Below, one piece after another: positions 1-11,270 of a stretch of 64,000 bases of DNA. How positions within the stretch are numbered: position 1 is the stretch's first letter; each line of letters begins with the position of its first letter. The stretch spans positions 9,650,524 to 9,714,523 of the forward strand of contig OX637343.1 in the NCBI GenBank assembly GCA_951799405.1. The letters are read 5' to 3'. This stretch comes from Agapetus fuscipes (Eukaryota > Arthropoda > Insecta > Trichoptera > Glossosomatidae). The position numbers and the translations under genes are program-made. The notes beneath the pieces are model-generated. The model made no database searches and was not told the DNA's origin. It saw only the letters and a list, made by a program, of their open reading frames with translations.

Positions 1-1500
1 GGATATGGATACGGAGGTCTTGGATACGGAGGTCTCGGATATGCAGGAGTTGGATACGCTGGTGTACCATACGCAGGAGTTTACGGACCGGAATTGGTGC
101 ATGGAGCAGACTATTATGTGAGTATAGACTACTTTATCTTTTCTTAAGTCCATACAAGACTTTGGTCCTTCGAGCCGGATCAAACAGTGGTCCTTAGAAC
201 CGTGGTAGAAACCACGAGAAAGCACCCTGCAGTGGCTGTGAAACAGTGGCGGGGAAGGAGTGGCTGAAGCTGCTGGGGGTGTTTTCCTTGAGTCAGAACT
301 GGTGCTTCGGCATATAACTGGGCGAGTCTCGACTCGCCCAGTGTCCTGATCCTTGGAGGTTCACTCCTTTGGATCAAAGTAGGTGCTCCGGCACACAACT
401 GGGTTGGTGTTGTCGACAAAATTGGTTTTTGACGACAAAAAGACTTAACTTTTTGTACTCCGATTGCAGCATACCTTTTATAAGCATTGCTTGCGATGAT
501 GGTTTACTGAGGTTTCAGTAATATTGGATATTAAAAGATATCAACATGTCAAAGAAAACAAGATGTAGAGGAATTGATACATCCAGGAACTTAATTCAAA
601 TTTATTGTTTAAAGATTTGAACTTATATGGATGGCCGCAAGAGGAGAGGAACAAAGATGTTGACAAAGAGACGAAAAAAGATTAAGCTTTTGTGGTCTTG
701 TAATTCTGTCATTAAATCTCCACTGAAGCGTATTCATATAAAAAAAATTAAATAGCATTATCCAAAAAGTTATCAAAACTGTGTACATTCTTAACAAGAA
801 AACAATTTAATGACAATTCCAATTTTCAGTCTCATCCCAAATACGCCTTCAACTATGGAGTGAATGATCCCATAACCGGAGATATCAAATCCCAACAGGA
901 AGTCAGAGACGGAGATGTCGTAAAAGGTAACATTTCATTCCACTCTCGTCATCTTTTTGTACAAGCTTTCGCCAGAACCTTCTACCTTTTTGGTATTATT
1001 GTCTTTTCATACATTTTTACTGACCACATGCGACCATTTCGGGAAGAATGCCTCAAGAAGTTACCCTATATGTGTGGCTAGGTTCGTTGCGTTTTTTTTA
1101 TCACAGGGTAACCGAGTAAACATTGCATTTTGGAATTTCCTAACATCAAGCATTGAATAAATTCTTATCCAATAGTTGAACAAGGTTAGAAGTTGCGTTG
1201 CATATTAGCATTAAAACAAAAATCAAAAAACTTTTTTACATGACTGAACTCCAGTGTTCTAAAAATACCTGCTAATCAAAATTGACAAAAAATTCAGAGA
1301 GTGGCGCTATTTTTTTAGTTTTGGAAAAAAAACTAATTGATGTTTTATTACTTTCAGGACAATACTCCTTGGTGGAACCAGACGGTTCTCTTCGTGTGGT
1401 CGACTATGCCGCTGATGATGTCCATGGCTTCAACGCAGTCGTCAAGAAAGTTGGACCATCATTGCATGGAGCTCCAGTGCCACATTTAGCACATTTCTAA
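1..1500 (+). CDS. CPR-A: RR-2 cuticular protein, 5' end outside window
   Basis: Structural protein of the chitinous cuticle. Three exons are visible: 1-117 (window edge cuts it), 830-926 and 1358-1500 with TAA at 1498-1500. They join in frame through GT/AG borders (GTGAGT after 117, TTTTCAG before 830, GTAACA after 926, CTTTCAG before 1358). The first visible exon encodes a Gly/Tyr arm ([22 protein letters not shown]) followed by an acidic tail. Exons 2 and 3 give the R&R-2 chitin-binding domain: [19 protein letters not shown], then [20 protein letters not shown] and [11 protein letters not shown]. Unlike the other four genes, an intron splits the R&R domain right after VVKG. The signal peptide and first exon lie to the left of the window. 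The gene is convergent with CPR-B. Confidence 0.88.
118..829 (+). other. Intron of CPR-A
   Basis: Non-coding. Positions about 155-420 are GC-richer than the surroundings and contain two diverged copies of a ~80-bp unit, with GGTGCTTCGGCATATAACTGGG near 301 and a similar segment near 382. An 11-bp perfect inverted repeat (317-327 with 332-342, four-base loop) lies in the first unit. This block may be a retroelement remnant but I cannot name it. The rest is plain AT-rich intron. Confidence 0.5.
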
Positions 1501-2054
1501 ACCATCTCAATGCAATTATGACTGAGCCTATTTATTGAACATTTATATTTAACTCAAAAAATATAAATTTGCTGAGAAATGATTGGTGTGCCACAAGGCT
1601 CACATATAAGGCCTATAATATTTATAATGAAAAAAAGTAATTTTCATTGTTTTACAATTTGTTTGTACCATAGTACCAACGCATTTGCTGAAAAGGCATT
1701 AGACGCATGATTTTTGAGTTAAATTTAAATTTTACAAAGATAATCGATGAAATTAATATGTAAATAAAATGTCCCTTAATTGATGTCATTGTATGAAATG
1801 ACTCAAATGTATATTTATTAATGTTCCTTTTAATTTTAAGCAACACCATAACAACTCATACGTATCACATCTACCGATCTCGCAACGAAAAATGCACTTT
1901 TATGAATAAACATTATGATGTTTGACTAAGAACTGTTTTTCTTTGCTTTATCTCAAATAGAAAATTAATTAGATGTGAAAAACTTTGGTCTGAGTTAAAG
2001 GATTGTGGAGAAACATATAAAAATTGAGAAGCTATTTATTGTTTTCGACACTCC

Positions 2055-2310
2055 TTTCCTTAACTCATAGGTTGGTATAACGGGTGACAGAAAGAAATGG
2101 TTCACTTTGCCAATAACACCGCTGTTTCAGGGAAGGTCGGCAAAAACTGCAGGGTGTATGTTCATTTGAAGTTTTTTTTTGTTTTTTTTTTTTTGTAAGT
2201 ACACATTCAGCATTTGTAAGCGCTAACTTACACGTGTCTGTTTTTGGGCATGCATTTGATATGAGTTTTGAATGATAATATATATTTGTAACTTAGATTG
2301 TAGATTCTAG
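2055..2310 (+). repeat. Repeat family A, copy 1
   Basis: Family A is a ~245-bp dispersed repeat. It begins TTCCTTGACTTATAGGTTGG, has conserved blocks GGTTCACTTTGCCAATGTCA, CCCTGTTTCAGGGAAGG and GGCTTATGTTCATTTGAG, and ends GCAACTTAGATTATAGATT, often followed by (TTAGA)n. It has no terminal inverted repeat and no tRNA-like head. This copy is full length but diverged and lies between CPR-A and CPR-B. The rest of 1501-2697 shows only AT-rich sequence, plus a likely polyadenylation signal (AATAAA) near 1904. Confidence 0.75.
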
Positions 2311-2697
2311 ACACAATGTTTTATTTTCACAGATTGAGTATTTATTTCTCCTCAAATTATTTTGACTTGCTTATGTTATTTTCAAGAGTTTTCTCTTGAA
2401 AAAAATTGTGAAGATGCAACTTTGTGTGTGTTTTTTTCAATATTTATTTTCATGAAAATTAATATTCACTATTCACACAAACTCTTTTTTTCAAATATCT
2501 GGACCACGATTTTTACCCATCACCAAAAATAAATGAAGTCAAGTTGTACATTTTAAAATTGCGATATATATTATTTAAAATTAGAAATCATAAATATATT
2601 TACAAGTAATATAACAGAAATCAGGAGTCATAATTATGAGTATCAATGGTAACTCAACTTTTCAGGTGGGCATTGTAATCAATTGGTTAGAGCGCTT

Positions 2698-4252
2698 TCA
2701 GTACAGGCGATGGTGGTGAGGAATGGCGTGGACAGTTGGTCCGATCTTCTTGACGTGGGCGTTGAAGCCATGGACATCATCAGCGGTGTAGTCCACCACA
2801 CGGAGAGAACCGTCAGGCTCCACCAGAGAGTACTGACCCTTGACAACTCCGCCATCTCTCACTTCATGCTGGGACTTCATGTCTCCGGTGTGGGGGTCCT
2901 TCACTCCGTAGTCGAAGCCATACTTGGGGTAGGCCTGGAAAACAATAAAACAGCAATAAAGAAAAGAGATGTTTCGATTTAAAATATAAGAAAGAAGTGA
3001 ACATTTCTAAAAGTTGACATCTAAAACATACGTAAGTAAAGAAGATGTAACAAAATCTTTCTCATGTAGAAATTTGGATGTCTGTTTTTCAGATCAAATG
3101 GATTAAAAGTTTCAAATAGTAACTCACGTAGTGATGATCTCCATGCCCCCAGCCTCCATAGCCCAGACCTGCTCCGTATTGCAGACCAGCACCGTATCCC
3201 AGACCAGCTCCGTATCCAAGGTTTCCGTAACCGATACCAGCTCCATATCCAAGTCCTCCGTATCCAAGTTTACCGTAGCCAAGTCCAGCACCTAGACCTA
3301 GAGGAGCTCCTGCTAGGCCAAGTCCTGCTCCATATCCATATCCAAGTCCTCCGAGACCAAGACCTCCGTATCCATATCCATGTCCGAGACCCACGCCCTT
3401 CACCATGTTCTGGTGAGAGACCGCCAGGCCAGCGCTGCACACGCCGACGAGCGCCGCCAGGCACACTGAGATCTGGAACAACAAAGTTTCATTACTACGA
3501 TCCTATCATCTAACACAATCACCTAAGTTTTGTTTTTAATGAAACAATGTGTTGTCAACAAAGAGATATGTTTTGATACAAAAAGAAAACTTTGATTCAT
3601 GACATGAACGAATCAGTTGAAAGCATAGATTGTAATTCTAAGTTCATTTTATCACTTAACATATGTATTGTCATTTTCTACAAGAGATAGATGTCGTAAA
3701 TCTCCATTGAGATTAGAATATAAATCATTGATTTTATTTTAAAAACTAACGAAACTACTTTAATTGAATATTACAATGGTTGGGGTGGGTTGGACCCGTT
3801 TACAAAATGCCAGGCACACGAATTCCCAAAAGAATGATGACTCTCAAAGATGATAAAAAAAGTGAGAAGTCTCAGACTAAGATGTATGGATGAATTAAGG
3901 AGCGATGCAGATTAGTTTCTTAAAGATGCAAACTGGAAAATGACGTGGAAGAACAGGTGGAGTTGGAAATAAAAGTTCAAGGATGCCAAGGCTCGAATCG
4001 ACTTTTAGCGCCATCGAAGAAGATGAACTTAAATATTGCAATACAGAACCTGAATCTTACATCGCCAAATAACGACCAGCTACAATGATAATGCTTACAA
4101 GAAATCGTTTGATGGACATGACTATTGAGACTGATATACAAATTGCTAATTGGTTTTTGCCATTGACACAACTACAAATTATTGGATTGTCTTCACCGTA
4201 AGTTTGATGATTTAGTGTTACAATGCATGGTTGTTACCTTAAGGAAAGCCAT
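2698..4252 (-). CDS. CPR-B: RR-2 cuticular protein, 198 aa
   Basis: Secreted chitin-binding cuticle protein. On the minus strand the exons are 4252-4238 (15 nt, MAFLK), 3472-3128 and 2934-2698, all phase 0 with GT/AG borders. The signal peptide is MAFLK + [15 protein letters not shown], split by intron 1. Then come a conserved [17 protein letters not shown] segment and a Gly/Tyr/Leu arm of GYGGLG and GYGAGL hexads. Exon 3 holds the complete R&R-2 domain: [51 protein letters not shown]. The start is fixed by the matching TATA promoter and by identity with CPR-C and CPR-E. The C-terminus is odd: it ends HHHRLY, where paralogs end HHHHLG, and the 3' flank does not match theirs. Confidence 0.9.
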
Positions 4253-4327
4253 GTTGATAAGGTATTCCAGTAGGTGGTATTGTGCAGATGTAGCAACTGA
4301 CTGATGCTCCAGTGGTGGCAGCTGAAC

Positions 4328-4335
4328 CTTTTATA
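4328..4335 (-). promoter_or_regulatory. TATA box of CPR-B
   Basis: On the minus strand TATAAAAG lies about 30 bases upstream of a TCAGT initiator-like site near 4296-4305, and about 75 bases upstream of the start codon. The flanking ~150 bases are nearly the same as in CPR-C and CPR-E. Confidence 0.75.
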
Positions 4336-4639
4336 CTCACTGCGCCACACCAGCAACCACATGCTGGGGGAGGTTTCCTGATTTCACACCAACTGTTCGA
4401 GAGCCTTGTCGTCATGCCACATGTGACCTTAATACTGTATACTCATTCAAGTGAAACTGATTTTCAGATTTTTAACAGTTAATTTCAACAATATGAATTT
4501 TGCACAGGATGCTACTGTTAACATGCGACTAATATATCTCGCCAAACGAGAAATTCCAAGGTTTTTTTTTGTTTTTACTTTTTCTCGTCTGAGCTGAAAC
4601 TATCTTTGGAAAAATGGATTCTCCGAGTGTGACTTTGGA

Positions 4640-4900
4640 AGATGAGAACCATCCATATAAAATCGGTAGATACCAGAGAGACTCGATGGGCATTCACAGT
4701 GCTATTACAAGAACGAATTGAAGCGTTCGAGATGTGTGTCTTCGGAACAAAGCTTCGGATCTCTTTGGCATTAATTGAAGTCCTCCAACATATGCGCAGC
4801 ACCACAAAGGAACTTCTACCAAAATTTGATATAAACAGATGCCTTCTTGATAAAATCACAAAACAGGGCATCGTTTTCTTGATGGAATTAAACTCTTTTT
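4640..4900 (+). pseudogene. LINE fragment (post-RT segment)
   Basis: The translated strand reads ERIEAFEMCVFGTKLRISLA and then MRSTTKELLPK. This matches the segment after the reverse transcriptase domain of insect LINEs (pattern E..EM..YR.MLRISW...V...EVLRRM...EL). It is short, with no RT domain, so it is a dead remnant. A related fragment is at 15718-16010. Confidence 0.6.
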
Positions 4901-5728
4901 TCTCGCTTCAGAATACATTTTAAGAACAGTAACTTAAATCATGTTTAATACATTTGTCAAAAGTTCATGTTTTACATTATATGGAATCCAGACGGTTCGT
5001 GAAAAATCAATGCAAATTGCCAATTCTGTAAATTGGATCAATGCTGGTTTATTTTTTTAACAAATTGTGTTGTTGTGCTTGTTTTTCGTTAAAATAAAAC
5101 AAAAATAACTTTCTGGATCATTTCTCAATTTCTGGTAATCTTTGATTTTTCTTAATTAACTCTAATATGGCAATCAAAACTTAACATTGATTTTTTTAAA
5201 GCAAACGATACTTGCGGTTGGCCAGATCTCTCTTGTTGCTTATTTAATCAGTGCGGTAATCAATTACACTAACTGAACAATTAAACAATTTTAGAAAAAT
5301 GCATATTTATACAAATACTTGTGATCCAGTTTCGCGATAAACATGTATGTTAACAAACATTTTGTTTTAAAAAAATCATATTTGTTCAACTTTTCGACAT
5401 TTCGTTGATAGTTTTATTCAGCACAGAGGAATCTGTGTAATGAGGGTTACACAACAAATCGGTCACAAACAACCCGTTCACAGACAGCTCGGCCATGGGC
5501 AAATTGGTCACACGACATTTCGTCCAAACGAATTTTTATTCAGCAACATATCGGTCACATACAAAATACATAATATCAAATATGGTCCACAAACAGTTCC
5601 ATCACAGAAAACCACAATTAATTTAAACTACAGTTTATCATATTTTTTCGGATAGCGAATTTTCTGTGCCGGAGCTGTTTTGTAAGTCAATACTAAAATT
5701 TCGTTGACCAAAAAACCGTGCTTATGAT
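4900..5728. other. Gene-free stretch
   Basis: AT-rich. I see no gene. Positions 5440-5660 contain loosely repeated phrases such as GGTCACA and CGTTCACA, suggesting an old degenerate repeat. Confidence 0.4.
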
Positions 5729-5892
5729 ATGTTCTGTTTTTTTTGGAATGTGTTGTTTTGTCATGTGATGTATTGCCATTGTGATGTTATGTCATGTAAT
5801 TTTTTGTCATGCTACGTACTGTCATGCGATGCAAAGTCACGTGATGTAGTGGCATGTGTTGTTTTGTCACTGCTCTGTTCTATCATGGAACC
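5729..5892 (+). repeat. Minisatellite family N, locus 1
   Basis: About ten imperfect ~15-bp units of the form TGTCATGTGATGTTT, with the phrases TTTTGTCA and GTGATG recurring. The block ends in CTGCTCTGTTCTATCATGG. Two other loci (27540-27790 in opposite orientation and 28270-28490) share both the unit and that end sequence. Confidence 0.7.
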
Positions 5893-5998
5893 ATCTTCGG
5901 AGACCGTGGTGATTTTTCTCAGTGGCTGTCGCTAGTGCTCGCAATCGGCTGACATTAGTCGTTCAAGAATGGAAAACCCCCGCGCTGTTTGTTCTTCA

Positions 5999-6224
5999 TT
6001 CCTTAACTAATATGTAGATTTACATGAGGCTGACCCCCCATGGTACTATTATAACAACTTGATTCACTTTTGTCAATGTCATGATGGTTTCAGGGAAAGG
6101 CGGCAAGAGTTGCAAGGTGGACCGGTCCGTAGTCCGTATGCGCACGCATGCAGAATTTGTAGGCGCGAACCTACATGTGCCTGTATTATAGATCTATTTG
6201 AGTCTATATGTATAAGTTAGATCA
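5999..6224 (+). repeat. Repeat family A, diverged copy
   Basis: Contains ATGAGGCTGACC, TTCAGGGAAAGGCGGCAAGA and the AACCTACATGTGCCTGT block. The 3' part is degraded. Sequence 6225-7500 has no gene I can support. Positions about 6640-6960 hold a GC-richer patch of unknown origin and then AT-rich DNA. Confidence 0.6.
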
Positions 6225-7565
6225 GGGGCTCCCAACCTGAGGGGTGATTGCTTCCTTCGGGAGTGATTTGGGTTCTTAGGGGGGCAAAAATTACGATAAA
6301 GTGTTTGGAGGGTGATGACGCAACTGGCAAAAAGCATTGGGAAACACTGGGTTAGATCTATCTGAACCTATCTTATAACTACAAGCTGCCCAACTACTGT
6401 AGCTAAATTTGCAAAATGTATCCAAAATATCTCTTCAAAATATGTAAATTTTGTTTGAGGTGCATTTTCATGACCAAGATCCTGGCCTTAAGAAAGCCAA
6501 CATCATAAATTTTCTTTTAAACTTGTCTTCATTATCTCCTTAGGTATATTTTTTTCGAAGAAAGATGTGCCTAAAATAGTAACAAACGACTCCTTCGAAA
6601 AAACTAAAAATTACACTATTTTTTTATTTTTTTTAATGTTATTTTAAGGGTTTGTAAATTGACTTTATTCTTCTTTTTAATTTTGTTCCTCATTGCTGAG
6701 GATTGTGACTCTTGTGGAAGCAGTAATTCTTCTCCAGTTTTTACTTGACTACGCTGCCCGCAGTGCTCCAACCACCGAGTTGCCTGCTGCTGTCTGTCGC
6801 TTGATCGGACTAACGTGTGTGGGATCTTCTTCTATCTCTTTTCCTCTCCAAGCCACCAATAGAAAGCAGTCGTTCCAGGCTTTATTATAAAGATAAAAAT
6901 TTGTAAATAAAGATAAAATAAATGAATAAATGAATAAAAAATATGAATGCTATCGTTGCTTTGATAATTTATCAGATCGATGTGGTAGTTGGGTCTTTTT
7001 GCTGAATGGCCGAGGCTAGATTGTCTAAAAAATCCTTTGGGTATTAAATAATATAATAATAAGATGTTTTTTGTTCGAAATCCGGAGGTTTGTTACTTTA
7101 TATTGTCGTTTTAAAATCAATCATTCATCAATAACTGTGATACTCGTCAATATAAAATTACTTGAACTCAAAAATTTCTTAATACTTTAAATATTATAAA
7201 GAAAAAAAACACTACCAATCCTTGTTATTAACTGAAGAATGTAAAAGGTGATGTACGCCAGTGTAAATCAGTGGCGTACTTTTAAATTTAGAATTGAGTT
7301 ATTGATATAAAGACAGATTTATTGACCATCTTTATTTTCTTTTGATCTTCATTTTTTAGTTTGCTTTTTATGCTACATAATATATTTATGATTAGAAAAA
7401 TAAAATTCATGGAATTTGTTCTTGCATTTCTTTATAAATACATAAATACACACATAAATACTTATTTAATTAACTATTTACAAATCAGAGTACATTATTC
7501 AGTCAAGCTCATGATCACATGTTGTCAGCCAAGCTCCAGGAGTCTGAGGGTGTAGTCTTCAGCCT

Positions 7566-9457
7566 TCAGCCCAGGTGATGGTGGTGAGGAATGGCGTGGA
7601 CAGTTGGTCCGATCTTCTTGACGTGGGCGTTGAAGCCATGGACATCATCAGCGGTGTAGTCCACCACACGGAGAGAACCGTCAGGCTCCACCAGAGAGTA
7701 CTGACCCTTGACAACTCCTCCATCTCTCACTTCATGCTGGGACTTCATGTCTCCGGTGTGGGGGTCCTTCACTCCGTAGTCGAAGCCGTACTTAGGGTAG
7801 GCCTGGAAAAAAAATGAAAATATCAGCAATAAAGAAAAGAGATTTTACGATTTAAAATGTAAAAAACAATGATGACTTCTAGGCGAAAGTGCAGAAATAG
7901 AAGACAGAAATAAAATATTGTAAAAAGTGAATTAGAACTTTGTTAATTTGATTAATATACAATGAACTTTCACTGTGTAAACCACCTAACCCTTAAAAAT
8001 ATGTAAAAAAGAAGTTCACATCTCTTAAAATTGCCATCCAAAACATAAATAAGTAAAGAAACTAGATGGAATAAAAAGTTTATTGTGTAGAGATCTGTAA
8101 GATTCTGTATTTTAGATCAAATGGATTATAGCTTTCAAATAGTAGCTTACGTAGTGATGATCTCCATGTCCCCAGCCTCCGTATCCCAGACCAGCTCCGT
8201 ATCCAAGACCACCTCCGTATCCAAGACCAGCTCCGTATCCAAGACCTCCGTAACCGATACCAGCTCCATATCCAAGTCCTCCGTATCCAAGTTTACCGTA
8301 GCCAAGTCCAGCACCTAGACCTAGAGGAGCTCCTGCTAGGCCAAGTCCTGCTCCATATCCATATCCAAGTCCTCCGAGACCAAGACCTCCGTATCCATAT
8401 CCATGTCCGAGACCCACGCCCTTCACCATGTTCTGGTGAGAGACCGCCAGGCCAGCGCTGCACACGCCGACGAGCGCCGCCAGGCACACCGAGATCTGGA
8501 ACAAAAAGGTTTGTTTTAAATCTCCAGAGTTACTTATAGTACCAAGGGCTGGAGCGATTGCGTTCGTGATGATGTTTTTGTGACCTTTGTTCATCTAACA
8601 AAAAATAAGACAAGGAAGTTCTAAGGAAAAAGTTTCCAAAGTGATCCATGTGAACACTTAGGTGTCTATCATTAATTGATAGGGTTCTGATAGATGAAGA
8701 ATGTAACATAAGTCTTTCATTTCCCATTAGTAGTGGTTCTAAGAGGTACACTTATAGAGTAGGTAACAAAGTATATATTTTGATGATGACTATCAAGGCA
8801 ATAATTGTCATCATCATGTCACCCCTGTTTCAGGGAAGGACGGCAAGAGTTGCAAGGCTTATGTTCATTTGAGATTGGGTTTTTATATTGTAGGTCCACA
8901 TGCGGCATGTGTTAGCGCGAAGTTATACATATCTGCTTGTGGGAATGCATTTAATATAAATCTTAAATGATATATATCTTTGCAGCTTAGATTAGATTAG
9001 ATTAGATCATAGAATTACTGAAGTTATTTCTATGCCCGAAATTTAAATGATCACAAGACAATCGAATGTTTTTACAAATTATTGTACGAAAAAGGATTCA
9101 AGAAAGACACACCAATGCAAAAAAAAGATGTTCATTTCGTAAATGAGAACTATGCGTAACCGATTTCATCCCTCAATTCCTTCCAGCGCTTAATTCTTCT
9201 CTATGACAATGGCAGTCTTCAACAAAAGGATACTGCTACAATTAGCATTCTACAATATGAGATGAACATCATCCTCTTTTTCAAATAGGTACAAATTTAA
9301 ATGAGAAGAATCCGAAAATCCCGATCCCATTTTAAAAGGTGGTGATCAGTTTTGATTGCGCTTAAGAAAAAAAAAACCCCCAAATTTGATGACTCGAGAG
9401 ATTATTAGCAATAATTTGAGTTTTACAGTGCATGGTTGTTACCTTAAGGAAAGCCAT
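7566..9457 (-). CDS. CPR-C: RR-2 cuticular protein, 198 aa
   Basis: Same architecture as CPR-B. Exons on the minus strand are 9457-9443 (MAFLK), 8495-8151 and 7802-7566 with TGA at 7568-7566. The signal peptide is MAFLK + [15 protein letters not shown]. The arm consists of GYGGLG and GYGAGL hexads and ends [12 protein letters not shown]. Exon 3 is a full R&R-2 domain ending HHHHLG. The arm and domain exons are nearly identical to CPR-B at the nucleotide level, and both are in the same orientation 5 kb apart, so this is a direct tandem duplicate. The 3' UTR resembles that of CPR-E (a CTGAAGACTAC block, then AATAATGTA). The product is expected in cuticle, secreted by epidermis. Confidence 0.93.
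8807..9016 (+). repeat. Repeat family A, copy within CPR-C intron 1
   Basis: Contains CCCCTGTTTCAGGGAAGGAC and GGCTTATGTTCATTTGAG and ends in a (TTAGA)n run near 8985-9010. It lies in the first intron of CPR-C, antisense to the gene. The 5' head is missing. Confidence 0.75.
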
Positions 9458-9531
9458 GTTGATGAGGTATTCCAGTAGGTGGTATTGTGCAGATGTAGCA
9501 ACTGACTGATGCTTCAGTGGTGGCAGCTGCA

Positions 9532-9540
9532 CCTTATATA
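9532..9540 (-). promoter_or_regulatory. TATA box of CPR-C
   Basis: On the minus strand TATATAAGG lies about 75 bases upstream of the start codon, followed by a TCAGTCAGT initiator-like site. The surrounding promoter matches CPR-B and CPR-E. Confidence 0.75.
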
Positions 9541-10261
9541 CTCACTGCGCCACACCAACAACCACAATACGCTGGGGGAGGTTTCCTGATTTCCCACCAA
9601 ACGCATCAACTTTGTTTTCATTTTTCTGCACCAAAACATTAATAAACAACCTCGATTCAAGCAAAAATGCGATGTATGAATTCATGTTTTTGGTACCATA
9701 TTAGTTAGCAATCAAAATATCGTGCATGAGTGTATTTTTGCTGTATATATAAAAAACGTAACCTTAAATTCTGTGGTCATTCACGTGTAGCATTTCGTCA
9801 TTATTATTACTAGATATCCATCATAATTAAAAATGCCTTCTAACCCTCTAGCAAATACCTGGACAACCGTGGATTTTTATTTACATTTTCATATTTCAAT
9901 TTTACAATGTCACATATCATATAAAGCCATCTTACCCCAGCTATGTAGAGCTTTTCCATGAACAAATTTATAACATTGAGCTGTACTAAAGCTATTTTTA
10001 TCATTCCATTTATTTTTTGAACTGTACAGATTGAACAATGATTAATGTCCAACCGGAAAATTATTGGAAAATGAGTTTCTTTTTAAATACCTGTAAATTA
10101 ACACCAAAAACTTATAATCAAAAATTGACTTGTAATAAAAAGCATGTAATTTTTGTATGAAGTTCATGCCTTTTGGATGTTTGGCAAGATTTTTTTCAAT
10201 ATATTTTTTTTAATATATCAGATTATGGCAGTATTATCCACTGAATAATTAATCTTGTTCT

Positions 10262-10500
10262 TCTTCTTCCTCAGCCTTTTTCAGTCTACCCCTTGGCGTG
10301 GGCCTCCTCCAATCTTCTCAATACCTTTCTATCGGCAGCTATGCACTAGCCATCCTCGGTCTGTAGTTTTCTTGATGTCATCCAGCCACCTCCGTAAGAG
10401 TCTCTCTACTCCTCGCTTGGGCATCCTTTACCTTCATTGGACGATCCTATTCGGTCATCTGCCGGAGTCCTATCTTACAACGTGACTTGTCCAGTGCCAA
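10262..10500 (-). pseudogene. LINE fragment, C-terminal tail
   Basis: On the minus strand one reads RWLDDIKKTT followed, after frame breaks, by segments like the tail of insect endonuclease-reverse transcriptase proteins (pattern RW.DDI....W...A.DR..W..L.EA). Stop codons and shifts show it is dead. Positions 10500-11270 hold nothing I can name. Confidence 0.55.
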
Positions 10501-11270
10501 TTTAAGCAAGCCACGCGTTGTACGACATCGGTGACCTTAGTGCACTTGGGGATTTCCTCGTTGGGAACCCTGTATCGAAGGCGGATTCCTAGCATATCTA
10601 CTCTTTTCAATGGTTCTTGGACAAATCCTCAGTCTATTGGACCTATGCTGAGTGAGCCCTTTAGTTTTCAGGGCATAGGTGGATACTGAAAGCATTTATA
10701 ACTCACATACTCATGAATGATGAATACCTGAAATATTGTTGCGAATGTGTAATTGTGTGCCTGTGAGTTGGTGCACGTTGTGTCTGTGTGTGACTGTAAA
10801 GTCTTTAGGTGTAGGCACTCTAATGATTTTATTTGTTTTTGTTCGACATTGTGTGAGTGTTCACTCGAATATTCTAAGTAGAATGTTGTGGTGTGGTGTC
10901 GCATGTGCCAAAATAACTCTTACGCTCACCTATAAAAAAAGATCGAGATGCTCTGCAGGAAGACTTGTATCTAAGCCGTCGAGCTAAACATTTCAACAGC
11001 AACTCGGTGTACGAACCGTATGTGAATCTTAAAATAAATTGTGCAAAATAAATAACCGCAATATTTTTTTAATTGAACCGGGTAAACAGTATTATGGATG
11101 TTAAAAAATGCTATATGCGGTTGGCAAGATGTTCTAGCATAACAAAACTACGTTTTACTTCATTATTTAACATGCATTAGGTACCTTATATTTATGCGAA
11201 AACAATAAAAATCAGTGCACTGAACACCACAAGGTCTACTTATTTAATGTTTCAGTAAATTCAATGTTGG

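Noticed and set aside
2683..2982. Open frame opposite CPR-B exon 3 (similar ones at 7575, 13592 and 23575)
   Set aside because: Antisense of the conserved R&R exon. Its conservation reflects the sense gene.
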